Positions 52,876-62,566 of a stretch of DNA of 64,000 nucleotides are shown here, piece by piece. Source of the DNA: GCA-2861595 sp035525365 (GTDB lineage: Bacteria; Actinomycetota; Acidimicrobiia; Acidimicrobiales; GCA-2861595); assembly GCA_035525365.1 (NCBI GenBank), contig DATLEK010000092.1, forward strand, positions 5,865-69,864, written 5' to 3'. Position numbers and translations under genes: made by a program. Within the stretch, counting starts at the first letter, position 1. Each line of letters starts with the position of its first letter. The notes beneath the pieces are model-generated. The model did no database searches, was not told the origin of the DNA, and saw nothing but the letters and a program-made list of their open reading frames with translations.

Positions 52876-52962
52876 CGTTCATCGGGAATGGACGCCGGCC
52901 TGCATTGTTGACTCCAGAGGTCGGGTATCCTGGCCGACACCATCGAATCTGGAGGTAACGAC

Positions 52963-53598
52963 ATGGCGCTGCAACTAGGAGACGAGGCCCCGGACTTCAC
53001 CGCCGACACCACCGAGGGCACCATCGGCTTCCACGAGTGGCTCGGTGACGGCTGGGGCGTTCTGTTCTCCCACCCGAAAGACTTCACCCCGGTGTGCACC
53101 ACGGAGCTGGGCGCGGTGGCCAAGCTGAAGGACGAGTTCGCCACGCGCAACACCAAGGTTTTGGCCATCAGCGTCGACTCCGTGGAAGACCACCAGCGCT
53201 GGGTGGGCGACATCGAGGAGACTCAGGGCGCCAAGGTGGAGTACCCCCTGATCGGGGACCCCGACCGGAAGATCGCCGACCTCTACGGGATGATCCACCC
53301 CAAGGCCGAGGACACCCAGACCGTGCGCTCGGTCTTCGTGATCGGGCCGGACAAGACGATCAAGCTCATGATCACCTATCCCCAGTCGGCGGGGCGTAAC
53401 TTCGCCGAGATCCTGCGGGTGATCGACTCCCTGCAGCTCAGCGCCAAGTACCGGGTCTCCACGCCGGCGGACTGGCAGGACGGCCAGGACGTGATCATCC
53501 AGCCTGCGGTGTCCGACGAGGAGGCCAAGGAGAAGTTCCCCAAGGGCTGGGAAGCGGTCAAGCCCTATCTGCGGCTCACGCCCCAGCCCGACAAGTAG
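52963..53598 (+). CDS. 1-Cys peroxiredoxin (Prx6-type)
   Basis: A 211-residue peroxidase. The peroxidatic cysteine is in HPKDFTPVCTTELG. The long C-terminal domain (YPQSAGRNFAEILRVIDSLQLSAKY, then TPADWQDGQDVIIQP) is typical of Prx6/AhpE-like enzymes with no resolving cysteine. It reduces hydroperoxides. A strong GGAGG precedes the ATG. It is divergent from the desaturase. Confidence 0.94.
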   Translation: MALQLGDEAPDFTADTTEGTIGFHEWLGDGWGVLFSHPKDFTPVCTTELGAVAKLKDEFATRNTKVLAISVDSVEDHQRWVGDIEETQGAKVEYPLIGDPDRKIADLYGMIHPKAEDTQTVRSVFVIGPDKTIKLMITYPQSAGRNFAEILRVIDSLQLSAKYRVSTPADWQDGQDVIIQPAVSDEEAKEKFPKGWEAVKPYLRLTPQPDK

Positions 53599-53631
53599 CT
53601 CTCTCCCGGACCTCACGAACAGCAGGCCAAG

Positions 53632-54819
53632 GTGGGCACGGCGGTCATCGTCGACGCCGTGCGCACCGCCTGCGCCCGGCGCAACGGGAAGTTGTCCGGC
53701 TGGCACAGCACGGATCTGGCCGCATCGGTCCTGCGGGCGCTGGTGGAACGCAGTGACCTCGACCCCGTCCTGGTGGACGATGTGGTCATGGGCTGTGTCA
53801 TGCAGGTGGGCGAGCAGAGCCTGAACGTCGCCCGAAACGCCGTGCTGGCCGCCGGCTTCCCCGAATCGGTACCGGGTACCACTGTCGACCGTCAGTGCGC
53901 CAGCTCCCAGCAGGCGGTGCACTTCGCCGCCCAGGCCGTGATGGCGGGTGCCTGCGACGTGGTGATCGCCGCCGGCGTGGAGTCGATGAGCCGGGTCCCG
54001 ATGGGGGTCTCCATGGAGGTGGTGGGGGCGGGGATGCCGTTCGGGCCCGGCCTACGTGGCCGTTATGCGGAGGCCGGCGGTCTGGTGCCCCAGGGGGTGG
54101 CGGCCGAGCTGATGGCCGAGCGCTGGGGGTTGTCCCGGGAGACGCTCGACGATTATGCCGCGGGCTCCCAGCAGCGGGCGGCAAAGGCCCGCCTCGACGG
54201 CCGCTTCGCCGCGGAGATGGTGCCGCTGGCCGTACGGGACCAGAACGGCCACACCACGGGCGAGACCTTTGAGGCCGACGAGGGCATCCGACCCGGGACG
54301 ACGGCCGAGGTTCTGGCCACTCTCAAGCCCGCTTTCACGCCCGGCGGGACCGTGACCGCCGGCAACTCCTCCCAGATCAGCGACGGTGCTGCGGCCGTAC
54401 TGGTGATGAGCGAGGAGCGTTGCTCGGCCCTGGGCCTGGTACCCCGCGCCCGCCTGCGGGCTTTCGCCGTTTCAGGGGTCGATCCCATTCTGATGCTCAG
54501 CGGTCCCATCTCGGCCACGCAACGCGTACTCGAGCGGGCCAAGCTCGCGGTGGATGACATCGACCTGTTCGAGGTGAACGAGGCCTTCGCCTCGGTGGTG
54601 CTGGCCTGGGCGGCGGAGCTCCGGCCGGACATGGCCAGGGTAAACGTGAACGGCGGCGCCATAGCTCTCGGCCACCCCATCGGAGCATCGGGTGCCCGTG
54701 TGCTGGCCACACTGGTCAACGAGCTGGAGCGGAGGGACGGGCGTTACGGTTTGCAGGTGATGTGCACGGGTGGCGGCCAGGGCACCGCTCTGGTCATCGA
54801 ACGTCAGGCGGGCTCGTAG
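53632..54819 (+). CDS. Acetyl-CoA acetyltransferase (thiolase)
   Basis: A 395-residue thiolase. The nucleophilic cysteine is in TTVDRQCASSQQAVHFAAQ. The catalytic histidine lies in GGAIALGHPIGASGAR, and the second cysteine in VMCTGGGQGTALVIE. VNEAFASVVLAW is conserved. It works in fatty acid breakdown or acetoacetyl-CoA formation. The start is GTG 53632, 34 bases after the peroxiredoxin gene. Confidence 0.94.
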   Translation: MGTAVIVDAVRTACARRNGKLSGWHSTDLAASVLRALVERSDLDPVLVDDVVMGCVMQVGEQSLNVARNAVLAAGFPESVPGTTVDRQCASSQQAVHFAAQAVMAGACDVVIAAGVESMSRVPMGVSMEVVGAGMPFGPGLRGRYAEAGGLVPQGVAAELMAERWGLSRETLDDYAAGSQQRAAKARLDGRFAAEMVPLAVRDQNGHTTGETFEADEGIRPGTTAEVLATLKPAFTPGGTVTAGNSSQISDGAAAVLVMSEERCSALGLVPRARLRAFAVSGVDPILMLSGPISATQRVLERAKLAVDDIDLFEVNEAFASVVLAWAAELRPDMARVNVNGGAIALGHPIGASGARVLATLVNELERRDGRYGLQVMCTGGGQGTALVIERQAGS

Positions 54820-54828
54820 GATCTCCAT

Positions 54829-55074
54829 GTGGTGAAGCTGGTGGTGAGCCTCGTGTTCATCTTCGTGGTGCTGAAGGTGGGGGTGTTGATCCTCCGGGGC
54901 CTGGCCCGTGCCGCACCGGAGGCGCCGCCGGCGGGGGAGCTACGACGCGTGAGCCTCAAGTACCGGTGCGCCACGTGCGGAACCGCGTTGAAGATGACGT
55001 CGGCTCCCGACGCCGACCCGCCTCCGCCGCGCCACTGCCTGGAGGACATGCAGCTGGTGACCCCGATCGACTAG
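54829..55074 (+). CDS. Small membrane-anchored zinc-ribbon-like protein
   Basis: An 81-residue protein with one N-terminal helix (VVSLVFIFVVLKVGVLILRGLA) and a cytoplasmic mini-domain containing YRCATCGTALKM and PPRHCLEDM, cysteine/histidine pairs that could bind zinc. It resembles small actinobacterial proteins of unknown function. GTG start 9 bases after the thiolase stop. Confidence 0.7.
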   Translation: MVKLVVSLVFIFVVLKVGVLILRGLARAAPEAPPAGELRRVSLKYRCATCGTALKMTSAPDADPPPPRHCLEDMQLVTPID

Positions 55075-55089
55075 TGAGAGGGGCCGGCG

Positions 55090-55383
55090 CTACCGGTACT
55101 GGGTGGCGGCGATGAAACCGCCGGTTATGAACCCGAGGCCGAGGAACAGGTACTCGTTCTTGGCATCGCCGGGCAGGATCTCGAGGTAGTTGCAGATGAT
55201 GATGCCCATGCCCAGGAGAAGCAGCGTGAACATGACGATCGGCACCCAACGCGGGCTGACCTTGTCCTCCTTGGGTATCGGGGGCGTGTACCGGCCCGAG
55301 GGCGGCGGCGTCGCTCGTCCCCGTCCGGTCGAGCCCTTCGGCGTCACCCGGCCGGTTCCACCTTTCAAGTCCTTGGTCCGCAT
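55090..55383 (-). CDS. crgA: Cell division protein CrgA
   Basis: A 97-residue protein. A basic cytoplasmic N-terminus is followed by two helices (WVPIVMFTLLLLGMGIIICNYL and NEYLFLGLGFITGGFIAATQY) around the conserved EILPGDAKNEY segment. CrgA organises septal FtsZ and penicillin-binding proteins in actinobacteria. Its position before trpG and pknB matches mycobacteria. Confidence 0.95.
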   Translation of the reverse strand: MRTKDLKGGTGRVTPKGSTGRGRATPPPSGRYTPPIPKEDKVSPRWVPIVMFTLLLLGMGIIICNYLEILPGDAKNEYLFLGLGFITGGFIAATQYR

Positions 55384-55415
55384 GGGCCGAGGTTACTGAG
55401 GACGGAGGTCCGGCC

Positions 55416-56006
55416 GTGGGTGCCCGGGTGCTGGTGGTCGACAACTACGACTCCTTCGTCTACAACCTGGTCCAGTACCTGGGTGAGCTGGGCGCGGAGC
55501 CCGTCGTCTTCCGCAACGACGCCATCAGCGTCGAGGAGGCGATGGCCCTCCAACCTGACGCCGTTCTGATCAGCCCGGGACCGGGGAGGCCGGCCGACGC
55601 AGGCGTGAGCAACGCCCTCATCGAGAAGATGGGCCCGGTGGTGCCGGTTCTCGGCGTTTGCCTCGGTCACCAGTGCATCGGCGAGGTTTTCGGCGGCTCG
55701 GTGGTCAGAGCGCCCCAGGTGATGCACGGCAAGACATCGGTGGTGAGGCACCGGGGGACGGGCGTGTTCGCCGGGCTTCCCCAGCCTTTCGAGGCCACCA
55801 GGTACCACTCGCTGATGGTTGAGCGGGATGGCCTTCCCGACATGTTGGAAGTGACCGCGGAGGCCGAGGACGGGGTGATCATGGGCCTGCGCCACCGGGA
55901 GCTGCAGATCGAGGGCGTGCAGTTCCACCCCGAGTCGATCCTCACTCCCGCCGGCAAGAGCCTGCTCCAGAACTTCCTCGGGCAGGCGACTCCTTTGAAG
56001 GTGTGA
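55416..56006 (+). CDS. trpG: Anthranilate/aminodeoxychorismate synthase glutaminase subunit
   Basis: A 196-residue class I glutamine amidotransferase. VLVVDNYDSFVYNLVQYL, PGPGRPADAG, nucleophile GVCLGHQCIGEVFGG, and catalytic H-x-E in VQFHPESI are present. It supplies ammonia to TrpE or PabB; no large subunit is nearby. In actinobacteria this copy sits beside crgA and pknB. Confidence 0.94.
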   Translation: MGARVLVVDNYDSFVYNLVQYLGELGAEPVVFRNDAISVEEAMALQPDAVLISPGPGRPADAGVSNALIEKMGPVVPVLGVCLGHQCIGEVFGGSVVRAPQVMHGKTSVVRHRGTGVFAGLPQPFEATRYHSLMVERDGLPDMLEVTAEAEDGVIMGLRHRELQIEGVQFHPESILTPAGKSLLQNFLGQATPLKV

Positions 56007-56028
56007 GGAATCGAGGAACCGAGCCTGG

Positions 56029-57993
56029 TCAGGTGCCGGGGGGCGTGCTGGTGGTGGTTGCCACCGTGGAGCTGGGGGTGGACGTGGAGGAGCTGCCCAC
56101 CTTGCGCCCGACCCTGATGGTGACGGTGGAGCCCTTTGGAGCCTCGGTGTCCCCGGTGGGGCTCTGTTCGAGCACGCGGCCGTCGTCGGCGTCGCTGGCC
56201 ACGACCACGTTCTCGACCTTCACGGTGAAGCCGAGAGCCTGCAGTGCCGCCGTGGCCTCCTCCTGGCGCTTGCCGATGACGTTGGGAACCTTGGCCGTCT
56301 CCACACCCGAGGAGACGAAGAGGGTCACCGGCGATCCCTTGTCCACTGAAGCGCCGGCGGTGGGATCAGTGCGGATGACCTTTCCCCTTTCCACGCTGCT
56401 CGATGGCTCGTTGATCGTGCGGACCCGGAGGCCGGCGTTGACGATGTCATCGGCCGCCGCCGTGGCGTCTTTGCCCACCACCGCCGGCACGTCCACCTTG
56501 GGCTTGCCGGTCGAGACGGTGATGGTGACGCTGGAGCCTCTGGGCGCCGACGTGCTCGGTCTGGGATCCTGGAGGACGACCCGGCCGGCGGGTTGCTCGT
56601 CGTCTGGCTGCTGGGTGCTCTCGACCTTGAACCCGAGGCTCTCCAGCAGGGAGATGGCGTCTGCCTCCTCCTCGCCGACGACCGACGGGACCTCCACCGG
56701 CCGGGCCCCCCGGCTCACCTTCAGGGTGATCGGTGAACCCTTGTCGACCTTGGTGTCGGGGTCGGGGTCCTGGTCGAACACGACGTTGGCTTCGGCGTCG
56801 TTGTCCTCCAGGTCGGTCCGTACCTCGAAGCCGAGGCTCTTCAGGACGCGCTCGGCGGCTTCGGCGGGCTGACCTGTCACACTGGGCACGACCACCCGGG
56901 CAGTGTCGGCCTCACCGCCGAAGATCCCGAGGGTCCTGCCCAGGAGGAACAACAGGACGGCGAGGGCGACGAGCATGAAGGCGAGCAGGCCGACGTAGGC
57001 ACCGGTGCGCCGGGGTGCCTCTCCGTCTCCGGCAGGCGCAGGGATGACGCTGCCCGGCATGGCTCTCGTGCGACGGTTGACCCTGGTGGCGGCGTCGGCG
57101 GCCAGCACCATCCTCGTGTCGTCCGGCCTATCGCGCGTCACCGGCACGACGGCCAGCACCTCGCGCCCCTGCTGATAGCGGAGAAGGTCCGCCCGCAGCT
57201 CCTCGGCTGTCGCGTACCGGTCCGAGGGATCTTTGGCCAGGGCCTGGAGGATGATGGCCTCGAAGGCGGCGGGGATGGCGGAGTCGTGGTGGCGAGGAGG
57301 CTCCGGGACTTCCCGCACGTGCTTATAGGCGATGGTGACGGGGTTGTCGCCCGAGAACGGCGGTACACCGGTGACCATCTCGTAAAGCACCACGCCGAGG
57401 GAGTACACGTCGCTGCGGGCGTCGACGCCGAGGCCCTGGGCCTGCTCGGGGGAGAAGTAGGTGGCGGTGCCCATGACCGCTCCCGTCTGGGTCAGGTTCT
57501 CGTCGCTGTTCTTGGCCCGGGCGATGCCGAAGTCGGCCACCTTCACGTGGCCGTCGGTGTCAATCAACACGTTTCCGGGCTTCACGTCGCGGTGCACCAC
57601 ACCGTTCCGATGGGCGAAGGACAGCGCCGCCGCGACATCGGCGCCAATAGCGGCCGCTCTATCCGCTAGCAGCGAACCCTGGGAGCGGATGATGCTGGAA
57701 AGTGGCCGGCCGTCCACGAACTCCATGACGATGAAGTAGGTGTCGTCCTCCTCGCCCCAGTCGTAAACGGAGACGATGTTGGGGTGGCTCAGGTTGGCCG
57801 CGGCCTGGGCCTCCCGGCGGAACCGCTCGACGAAGGACCGGTCGATCGACAATTCCGGGAACAGCACCTTGAGCGCGACGGGCCGGTCGAGCAGCTGGTC
57901 GCGGGCGAGGTGGACCTCGGCCATGCCCCCGCGCGCGATCGGGCGAACGATCTCGTAACGCCCGCTGTAGACGCGGGTGGGGGGGCTGGCCAT
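56029..57993 (-). CDS. pknB: Ser/Thr protein kinase PknB with PASTA domains
   Basis: A 654-residue kinase. Catalytic domain: glycine loop IARGGMAEVHLA, K42, HRDVKPGN, DFG and GTATYFSPEQAQG. A juxtamembrane segment, one helix (GAYVGLLAFMLVALAVLLFLLGRTL), then four extracellular PASTA repeats beginning VVVPSVTG, VEVPSVVG, VDVPAVVG and AKVPNVIG. PASTA domains sense lipid II or muropeptides. A Ser/Thr-rich C-terminus closes it. It is the last gene of the fhaA-fhaB-pstP-rodA-pbpA-pknB operon. Confidence 0.97.
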   Translation of the reverse strand: MASPPTRVYSGRYEIVRPIARGGMAEVHLARDQLLDRPVALKVLFPELSIDRSFVERFRREAQAAANLSHPNIVSVYDWGEEDDTYFIVMEFVDGRPLSSIIRSQGSLLADRAAAIGADVAAALSFAHRNGVVHRDVKPGNVLIDTDGHVKVADFGIARAKNSDENLTQTGAVMGTATYFSPEQAQGLGVDARSDVYSLGVVLYEMVTGVPPFSGDNPVTIAYKHVREVPEPPRHHDSAIPAAFEAIILQALAKDPSDRYATAEELRADLLRYQQGREVLAVVPVTRDRPDDTRMVLAADAATRVNRRTRAMPGSVIPAPAGDGEAPRRTGAYVGLLAFMLVALAVLLFLLGRTLGIFGGEADTARVVVPSVTGQPAEAAERVLKSLGFEVRTDLEDNDAEANVVFDQDPDPDTKVDKGSPITLKVSRGARPVEVPSVVGEEEADAISLLESLGFKVESTQQPDDEQPAGRVVLQDPRPSTSAPRGSSVTITVSTGKPKVDVPAVVGKDATAAADDIVNAGLRVRTINEPSSSVERGKVIRTDPTAGASVDKGSPVTLFVSSGVETAKVPNVIGKRQEEATAALQALGFTVKVENVVVASDADDGRVLEQSPTGDTEAPKGSTVTIRVGRKVGSSSTSTPSSTVATTTSTPPGT

Positions 57994-58006
57994 GCCGCTG
58001 TCCAGA

Positions 58007-59455
58007 CTACGGGGCGCCCAAAGCGGCCCTGAGGACGGTCTGGACGATCGGCGCAGCTACGCGCCCACCGGTGACGCTGTCTCCGAGCCCGGGTTGGCTT
58101 TCCACGATGACGGCGATCGCCACCCGCGGTGCCTCGGCCGGGGCGAAGGCCACCATCCAGGCGTGGGCATTGTCGTCTGCAGTCTGCGCAGTGCCCGTCT
58201 TTCCCGCCACCTGTACGCCGGGGACTGCCGCGCGCCGGCCGGTTCCGGAGTTCACCACCTGGATCATCATGTCCCGCAGGACCCCCGCATTCTCCGGGGA
58301 CATCGCCTGCTTCCACGGCTCCGGGTTCCATGTCTTTACGACCTCACCCTCGTCATCGCGTACCTCGGCCATCACGTGGGGTTTCATGATCACCCCACCA
58401 TTGGCCACGCCGGCGGCAACCAGCGCCATCTGGAGCGGAGTGGACGAGACATCCTGCTGGCCAATGGCCGACTTGGCCAGAGCCGGACTGTCCCGGGCGA
58501 AGGAGGCGGCCTCGGGGAACACCGACGCGCGGGTTGCCGGCAGGTCGAGCGGGGGCCGCTCGCCGAAGCCGAAGTCACCGGCCTCGCCGGAGAGCTTCTC
58601 GGCTCCCATGTCGAGGCCCATCTGGGCGAAGCCGGTGTTGCAGGACACCCGCAGAAGGTCGCTCAGGGCGCCACCGCAGGTGCTGTTCTCGAAGTTGGGC
58701 AGGTCACGGTCGGTCTGAGGCAGGTCCAGAGTGCGTAGGCGCGGGTAGTCCTTGGAGACGAGGTCCGGAGCCTGTTCGAGGGCGGCGGCCGCGGTCACGA
58801 CCTTGAACGTCGACCCGGGGGGATAACGCTCCCGGTAGGAGCGGGGCAACAGCGGCTTGGCTTGGTCCGCCTGTAGTTCCGCGTACCTGGCCTGCACCGC
58901 CTTTTGGTCGTGACCGGCCAGCGGCGTTGGGTCGAATGAGGGGAAGCTCCACATGGCCAGCACGCCGCCGTCGGTCGGGTTCAGGGCCACCACCGCGCCT
59001 TTTCTGTTGCCGAGGGCGTCACGGGCCACTTGCTGGAGTGACTTGGAGACGGTGAGGGTCACGTTGCCGGTGCGGACCCGGTCGGAGAACAGGTCGCTCG
59101 GCCGCTTCATGGCGACGCTGCGGCCGGCGAGGTCGGAGCCGTAGGTGCGTTCCACGCCCTCGGTGCCGTAGGTGAAGGAGAAGTACCCCGAGATGTGGGC
59201 GAACAGCTCGCCTTCGGGGTACTCGCGGAGACGCTCGAAGTCGTCGTCGACGGGGACCGACCGGGCGACGATGGCCCCGTCGGCCGCCTGGATCGTGCCC
59301 CGCTCACGGCTGAAGTCCCGGACCACGGTTCGGGTGTTGCCCGGAGCGGTGGCCAGCCGCTCGGACCGCAGGACCTGCAGGTCGTTGAGCCTCAGGAAGA
59401 GAGCGAGAAAGAGCACGAGGAGCACAAGACCAAGTCGCCGGATCTGCGGGTTCAT
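58007..59455 (-). CDS. pbpA: Penicillin-binding protein PbpA (class B transpeptidase)
   Basis: A 482-residue monofunctional transpeptidase. The N-terminal anchor (LGLVLLVLFLALFLRLNDLQVL) precedes the transpeptidase motifs SxxK in PPGSTFKVV, SxN in RVSCNTGF and KTG in AGKTGTAQ. It partners the downstream-translated polymerase RodA in wall growth. ATG 59455 overlaps the rodA stop (ATGA); the open frame beyond is a shadow of rodA. Confidence 0.95.
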   Translation of the reverse strand: MNPQIRRLGLVLLVLFLALFLRLNDLQVLRSERLATAPGNTRTVVRDFSRERGTIQAADGAIVARSVPVDDDFERLREYPEGELFAHISGYFSFTYGTEGVERTYGSDLAGRSVAMKRPSDLFSDRVRTGNVTLTVSKSLQQVARDALGNRKGAVVALNPTDGGVLAMWSFPSFDPTPLAGHDQKAVQARYAELQADQAKPLLPRSYRERYPPGSTFKVVTAAAALEQAPDLVSKDYPRLRTLDLPQTDRDLPNFENSTCGGALSDLLRVSCNTGFAQMGLDMGAEKLSGEAGDFGFGERPPLDLPATRASVFPEAASFARDSPALAKSAIGQQDVSSTPLQMALVAAGVANGGVIMKPHVMAEVRDDEGEVVKTWNPEPWKQAMSPENAGVLRDMMIQVVNSGTGRRAAVPGVQVAGKTGTAQTADDNAHAWMVAFAPAEAPRVAIAVIVESQPGLGDSVTGGRVAAPIVQTVLRAALGAP

Positions 59456-60774
59456 GTGGGCGCCAAAACTGTCTCGTCGGACATGGAGCCGGCCTCTGAG
59501 GCGGTGCGGACGGACCGGCGGGCGGTGTCGTCGGAGATGCGTAGAAGGAGGGCCAGCAGGACGTAGTTGGCCAGCAGCGACGAGCCGCCGTAGGACATGA
59601 AAGGCAAGGTCACGCCGGTCAGAGGCACGAGTCGGGTTACTCCGCCGATGATGATGAAGGTCTGCACGGCGAGAATGGTGGTGAGGCCTGCGGCCAGGAG
59701 CTTCTCGAACGGCTGCTCCGCGGCCGTGGCCACCCGGAGGCCGGCACCGATCATGAAGATGAAGGCGATGAGGATGCCGGCGGTGCCGAGGAGACCCAGC
59801 TCCTCGCCCACGGCGGCGAAGATGAAGTCGGTGGCGGCGGCGGGGATCTTGCCGGGGGAGCCCAGGCCCGGTCCTGTGCCGGCGAAGCCACCCGACCCGA
59901 AGGCGTAGGCCGCCTGGACGAGTTGGTAACCCTGGTCGGCCGCCCTTGACCAGGGATCGATCCACACCCGGATGCGCGACTGGACGTGCCCGAAGGCGGA
60001 GTAGGCCATGAACGCCCCGGCGCCGAACAGCACCGCACCCACCCCGAGGTACTCGGCCCGCGCCGTGGCCAGCCAGAGCATGGAGATGAACAGGGCGAAG
60101 AACAGCAGCGAGGAGCCCAGGTCGCGCTCGCCCGTCATCACCAAGAGGGACGCCCCCCAGGCCAGGATGATGGGTCCGATGGCCCGTCCGCTGAGCAGCC
60201 GGCCCTTGCCGAATTCGGCGAGCACGTCGCGTTTCTCCACCAGGTAGGCGGCGAAGAAGATGGCCAGGGCGATCTTGGCCACCTCACCGGGCTGGAAGGT
60301 GATGGTGCCCAGTCGTATCCAGAGGCGGGCACCGTTGATGTTGCGGCCGAGGCCGGGCAACAAGGGCATCATGAGCAGCGCTACGCCGAGCAGGGCGAAG
60401 GTGTAGCGGTACCGCTCCAGGTCCCGGACCCGCCGGACCACGGCCAGCGTGCCCACGAAGGCGGCTATGCCGACCGCCGTCCACACCGCTTGGAGGCCGG
60501 CCAGGTCCGGGTCCAGGCGGGCGATGAACACGTAGCCGATCCCGTTGAGGAGGACGGCAAGGGGGAAAAGGGTTCCTTCGGCGTTGGGCGCCAGCCAGCG
60601 GATGGCCACATGGGCGGCGACGAACAGGGCGAGGACGACGACAAGGAAGGCAACGGCATCGGCGGGTATGGAAGCCGACTTGCCGAGGCTGGCCAGCACG
60701 TAAAGCGCAGCGGTGACGAGCGCGGCCAGCACCAGCAGCCCCAACTCGGTGCTGCGCCGTGGTGAGCCTGTCAT
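59452..60774 (-). CDS. rodA: SEDS-family peptidoglycan polymerase RodA/FtsW
   Basis: A 440-residue protein with about ten helices. SEDS motifs include GARLWIRLGTITFQPGEVAKIALAIFFAAYL, WGASLLVMTGERDLGSSLLFF and LTGVTLPFMSYGGSSLLANYVLLALLLRIS. It polymerises lipid II with its cognate class B PBP, encoded next. Coupled to pstP and pbpA by short overlaps. Confidence 0.95.
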   Translation of the reverse strand: MTGSPRRSTELGLLVLAALVTAALYVLASLGKSASIPADAVAFLVVVLALFVAAHVAIRWLAPNAEGTLFPLAVLLNGIGYVFIARLDPDLAGLQAVWTAVGIAAFVGTLAVVRRVRDLERYRYTFALLGVALLMMPLLPGLGRNINGARLWIRLGTITFQPGEVAKIALAIFFAAYLVEKRDVLAEFGKGRLLSGRAIGPIILAWGASLLVMTGERDLGSSLLFFALFISMLWLATARAEYLGVGAVLFGAGAFMAYSAFGHVQSRIRVWIDPWSRAADQGYQLVQAAYAFGSGGFAGTGPGLGSPGKIPAAATDFIFAAVGEELGLLGTAGILIAFIFMIGAGLRVATAAEQPFEKLLAAGLTTILAVQTFIIIGGVTRLVPLTGVTLPFMSYGGSSLLANYVLLALLLRISDDTARRSVRTASEAGSMSDETVLAPT

Positions 60775-62099
60775 GGTTGGGGCTGAGGCGCCGGCGCCGG
60801 CGTCACTGCGGTGGTGGTGGGGCCGGGGGGGAGTGGCATCGTGGTGGTGGTGCTGGGCGCTGCCTCCTCCGTGATGTTCTGCACGTAGCGCCGGGCGGAG
60901 GCGATGGAGCTGTACTCCTTGCCCTCCCGAATGTCGTCGGCCCGGTTCGGCAGGACCTTGGTGAGCGAGAGGCCAGTCGGCTCGGCGACGGTGGGTTTGA
61001 ACCAGAGCAGCCCGCCGGGGCGTCCCTTGAAGATGGCGATGTCATCACCGCCCCTGTCTGCGACCCCCACGAAGTATCCGCCCCGCCCGTACCACGCCGT
61101 AGCCCCCAGGCCAGCGGCGAAAACGGCGAGCACCAGAGCCACGAAGACGGTGGATCGGAGGGTCACCCTCCGCCTACCGCCGGCGATGACGTCCGGCGAG
61201 CGGAAAGAGCCGCCCGGCGGCGGGACCGTGGGGGAGGAAGGGCCCGGTGGAGAAGGGGGGCTGGCGGTAGGGGGACCACCCGCAGGGACAGGATCCCGCC
61301 GCCGGCGACCGGCCGAACTGGGCCGAACCGGGTCAGCGGCCACAGCGGCAGAGGCACGAATCGAACGCGAGAAGTCGTCCACCACGTCTACGACCACGAC
61401 GGTGATGTTGTCGTTGCCCCCGTGCTCCTTGGCCATGGAGACGAGCTCCTGTGCGGCCTCCTCCGGGTCGCGTACCCGCCGCAGGACATCGGCGATGTCG
61501 TCCTGGTCAACCTCGTTGTAGAGGCCGTCGCTCGACAGCACGAGGCGGTCGCCCTGGTAGGGCGTGACCTGGAAGCAGTCGACCTCCACGTTCGGCTCGA
61601 TGCCGAGGGCGCGGGTGAGGACGTTGCGCTGGGGATGGGCGGCGGCCTCGGAGTCGCTCAGGCGGCCGGCCCGGCGCAGCTCCTCCGGGACGCTGTGGTC
61701 GTCGGTGAGTTGATCGAGCTCGCCATCGCGGAGCAGGTACGCGCGGGAGTCGCCGACGTTGACAACAGCGAGGATGGAGCCTTCCTCTCTGTCTCCTTCC
61801 ACCAGCGCCAAGGCCGTGAGCGTGGTCCCCATACCCCGCAAATCGCGCCCTTCCTGGGCCCGGGTCCACACGACCTGGTTGGCGTTGCGAACGGCGTCGG
61901 CCAGTCCGTCCGCCGAGGGGTTGTCGTCGAAGGCGGCCTTGAGGGCCTCCACCGCGGCAAGGGAGGCGACCTCACCGCCGGCATGGCCACCCATTCCGTC
62001 GGCCACGGCAAAAAGCGTCTCCGCCACCAGGAGCTGGTCCTGGTTGTTCGAGCGGACCCGACCCACATCGGTGGCTGCGCCACCCCGCAAGACGGTCAC
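60771..62099 (-). CDS. pstP: PP2C-family protein phosphatase
   Basis: A 442-residue membrane phosphatase reversing PknB phosphorylation. The PPM domain has ATDVGRVRSNNQDQ, AVADGMGGHAGGEVAS, NVGDSRAYLLRDGELDQLTDDHS, LSSDGLYNEV and GGNDNITVVVVDV. After a proline-rich linker comes one helix (STVFVALVLAVFAAGLGATAW) and an extracellular part. GTG 62099 overlaps the fhaB stop (GTGA); the longer frame to 62297 is a shadow of fhaB. Confidence 0.95.
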   Translation of the reverse strand: MTVLRGGAATDVGRVRSNNQDQLLVAETLFAVADGMGGHAGGEVASLAAVEALKAAFDDNPSADGLADAVRNANQVVWTRAQEGRDLRGMGTTLTALALVEGDREEGSILAVVNVGDSRAYLLRDGELDQLTDDHSVPEELRRAGRLSDSEAAAHPQRNVLTRALGIEPNVEVDCFQVTPYQGDRLVLSSDGLYNEVDQDDIADVLRRVRDPEEAAQELVSMAKEHGGNDNITVVVVDVVDDFSRSIRASAAVAADPVRPSSAGRRRRDPVPAGGPPTASPPSPPGPSSPTVPPPGGSFRSPDVIAGGRRRVTLRSTVFVALVLAVFAAGLGATAWYGRGGYFVGVADRGGDDIAIFKGRPGGLLWFKPTVAEPTGLSLTKVLPNRADDIREGKEYSSIASARRYVQNITEEAAPSTTTTMPLPPGPTTTAVTPAPAPQPQP

Positions 62100-62557
62100 T
62101 TCGTGACCTCGAGCACAGTGCGGCCGATCTGAAGACGGTCGCCTCGGCGCAGGGCCACCGGCGCCGACACCGCCTTGGCGTTCAGGTAGGTGCCGTTGGT
62201 GGAGCCGAGATCCTCGAGCCACACCCGGCCGTCCCTGCGGAAGATGCGGGCATGGAGTTGCGAGGCGTAGGTGTCCCCGGAGAGGGCGATCTGGCACCCG
62301 CTGGCGCGCCCGACCGTGAGCTCCTCGCCCAGGTCGTAGACCGTTCCGCGGCGCTCAGGAGGCTCGACCACCTTGAGCCGGCCGGTATCGGGAGCGGGCA
62401 TCCGGGAGGGAGCCCGTGACGAGGCCGGCGTCGAAGCAGCAGAAGCCGCCGCAGGGGTGTTGACCTCGGCCCAGACCGCCCACAGCACCCGGAGAAAGAA
62501 CAGCCACAGCAGGGTCAGGAAGCAGAACTTGAGGATCGTGAGAAGCGACTCGGGCAC
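62096..62557 (-). CDS. fhaB: Membrane-anchored FHA-domain protein FhaB
   Basis: A 153-residue protein with one N-terminal helix (ILKFCFLTLLWLFFLRVLWAVW), a linker, and an FHA domain (ELTVGRASGCQIALSGDTYASQLHARIFRRDGRVWLEDLGSTNGTYLN) that binds phosphothreonine. The homologue FipA/FhaB links kinase signalling to division and wall proteins. GTGA overlap with pstP. Confidence 0.94.
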   Translation of the reverse strand: MPESLLTILKFCFLTLLWLFFLRVLWAVWAEVNTPAAASAASTPASSRAPSRMPAPDTGRLKVVEPPERRGTVYDLGEELTVGRASGCQIALSGDTYASQLHARIFRRDGRVWLEDLGSTNGTYLNAKAVSAPVALRRGDRLQIGRTVLEVTK

Positions 62558-62566
62558 CGGCGATGC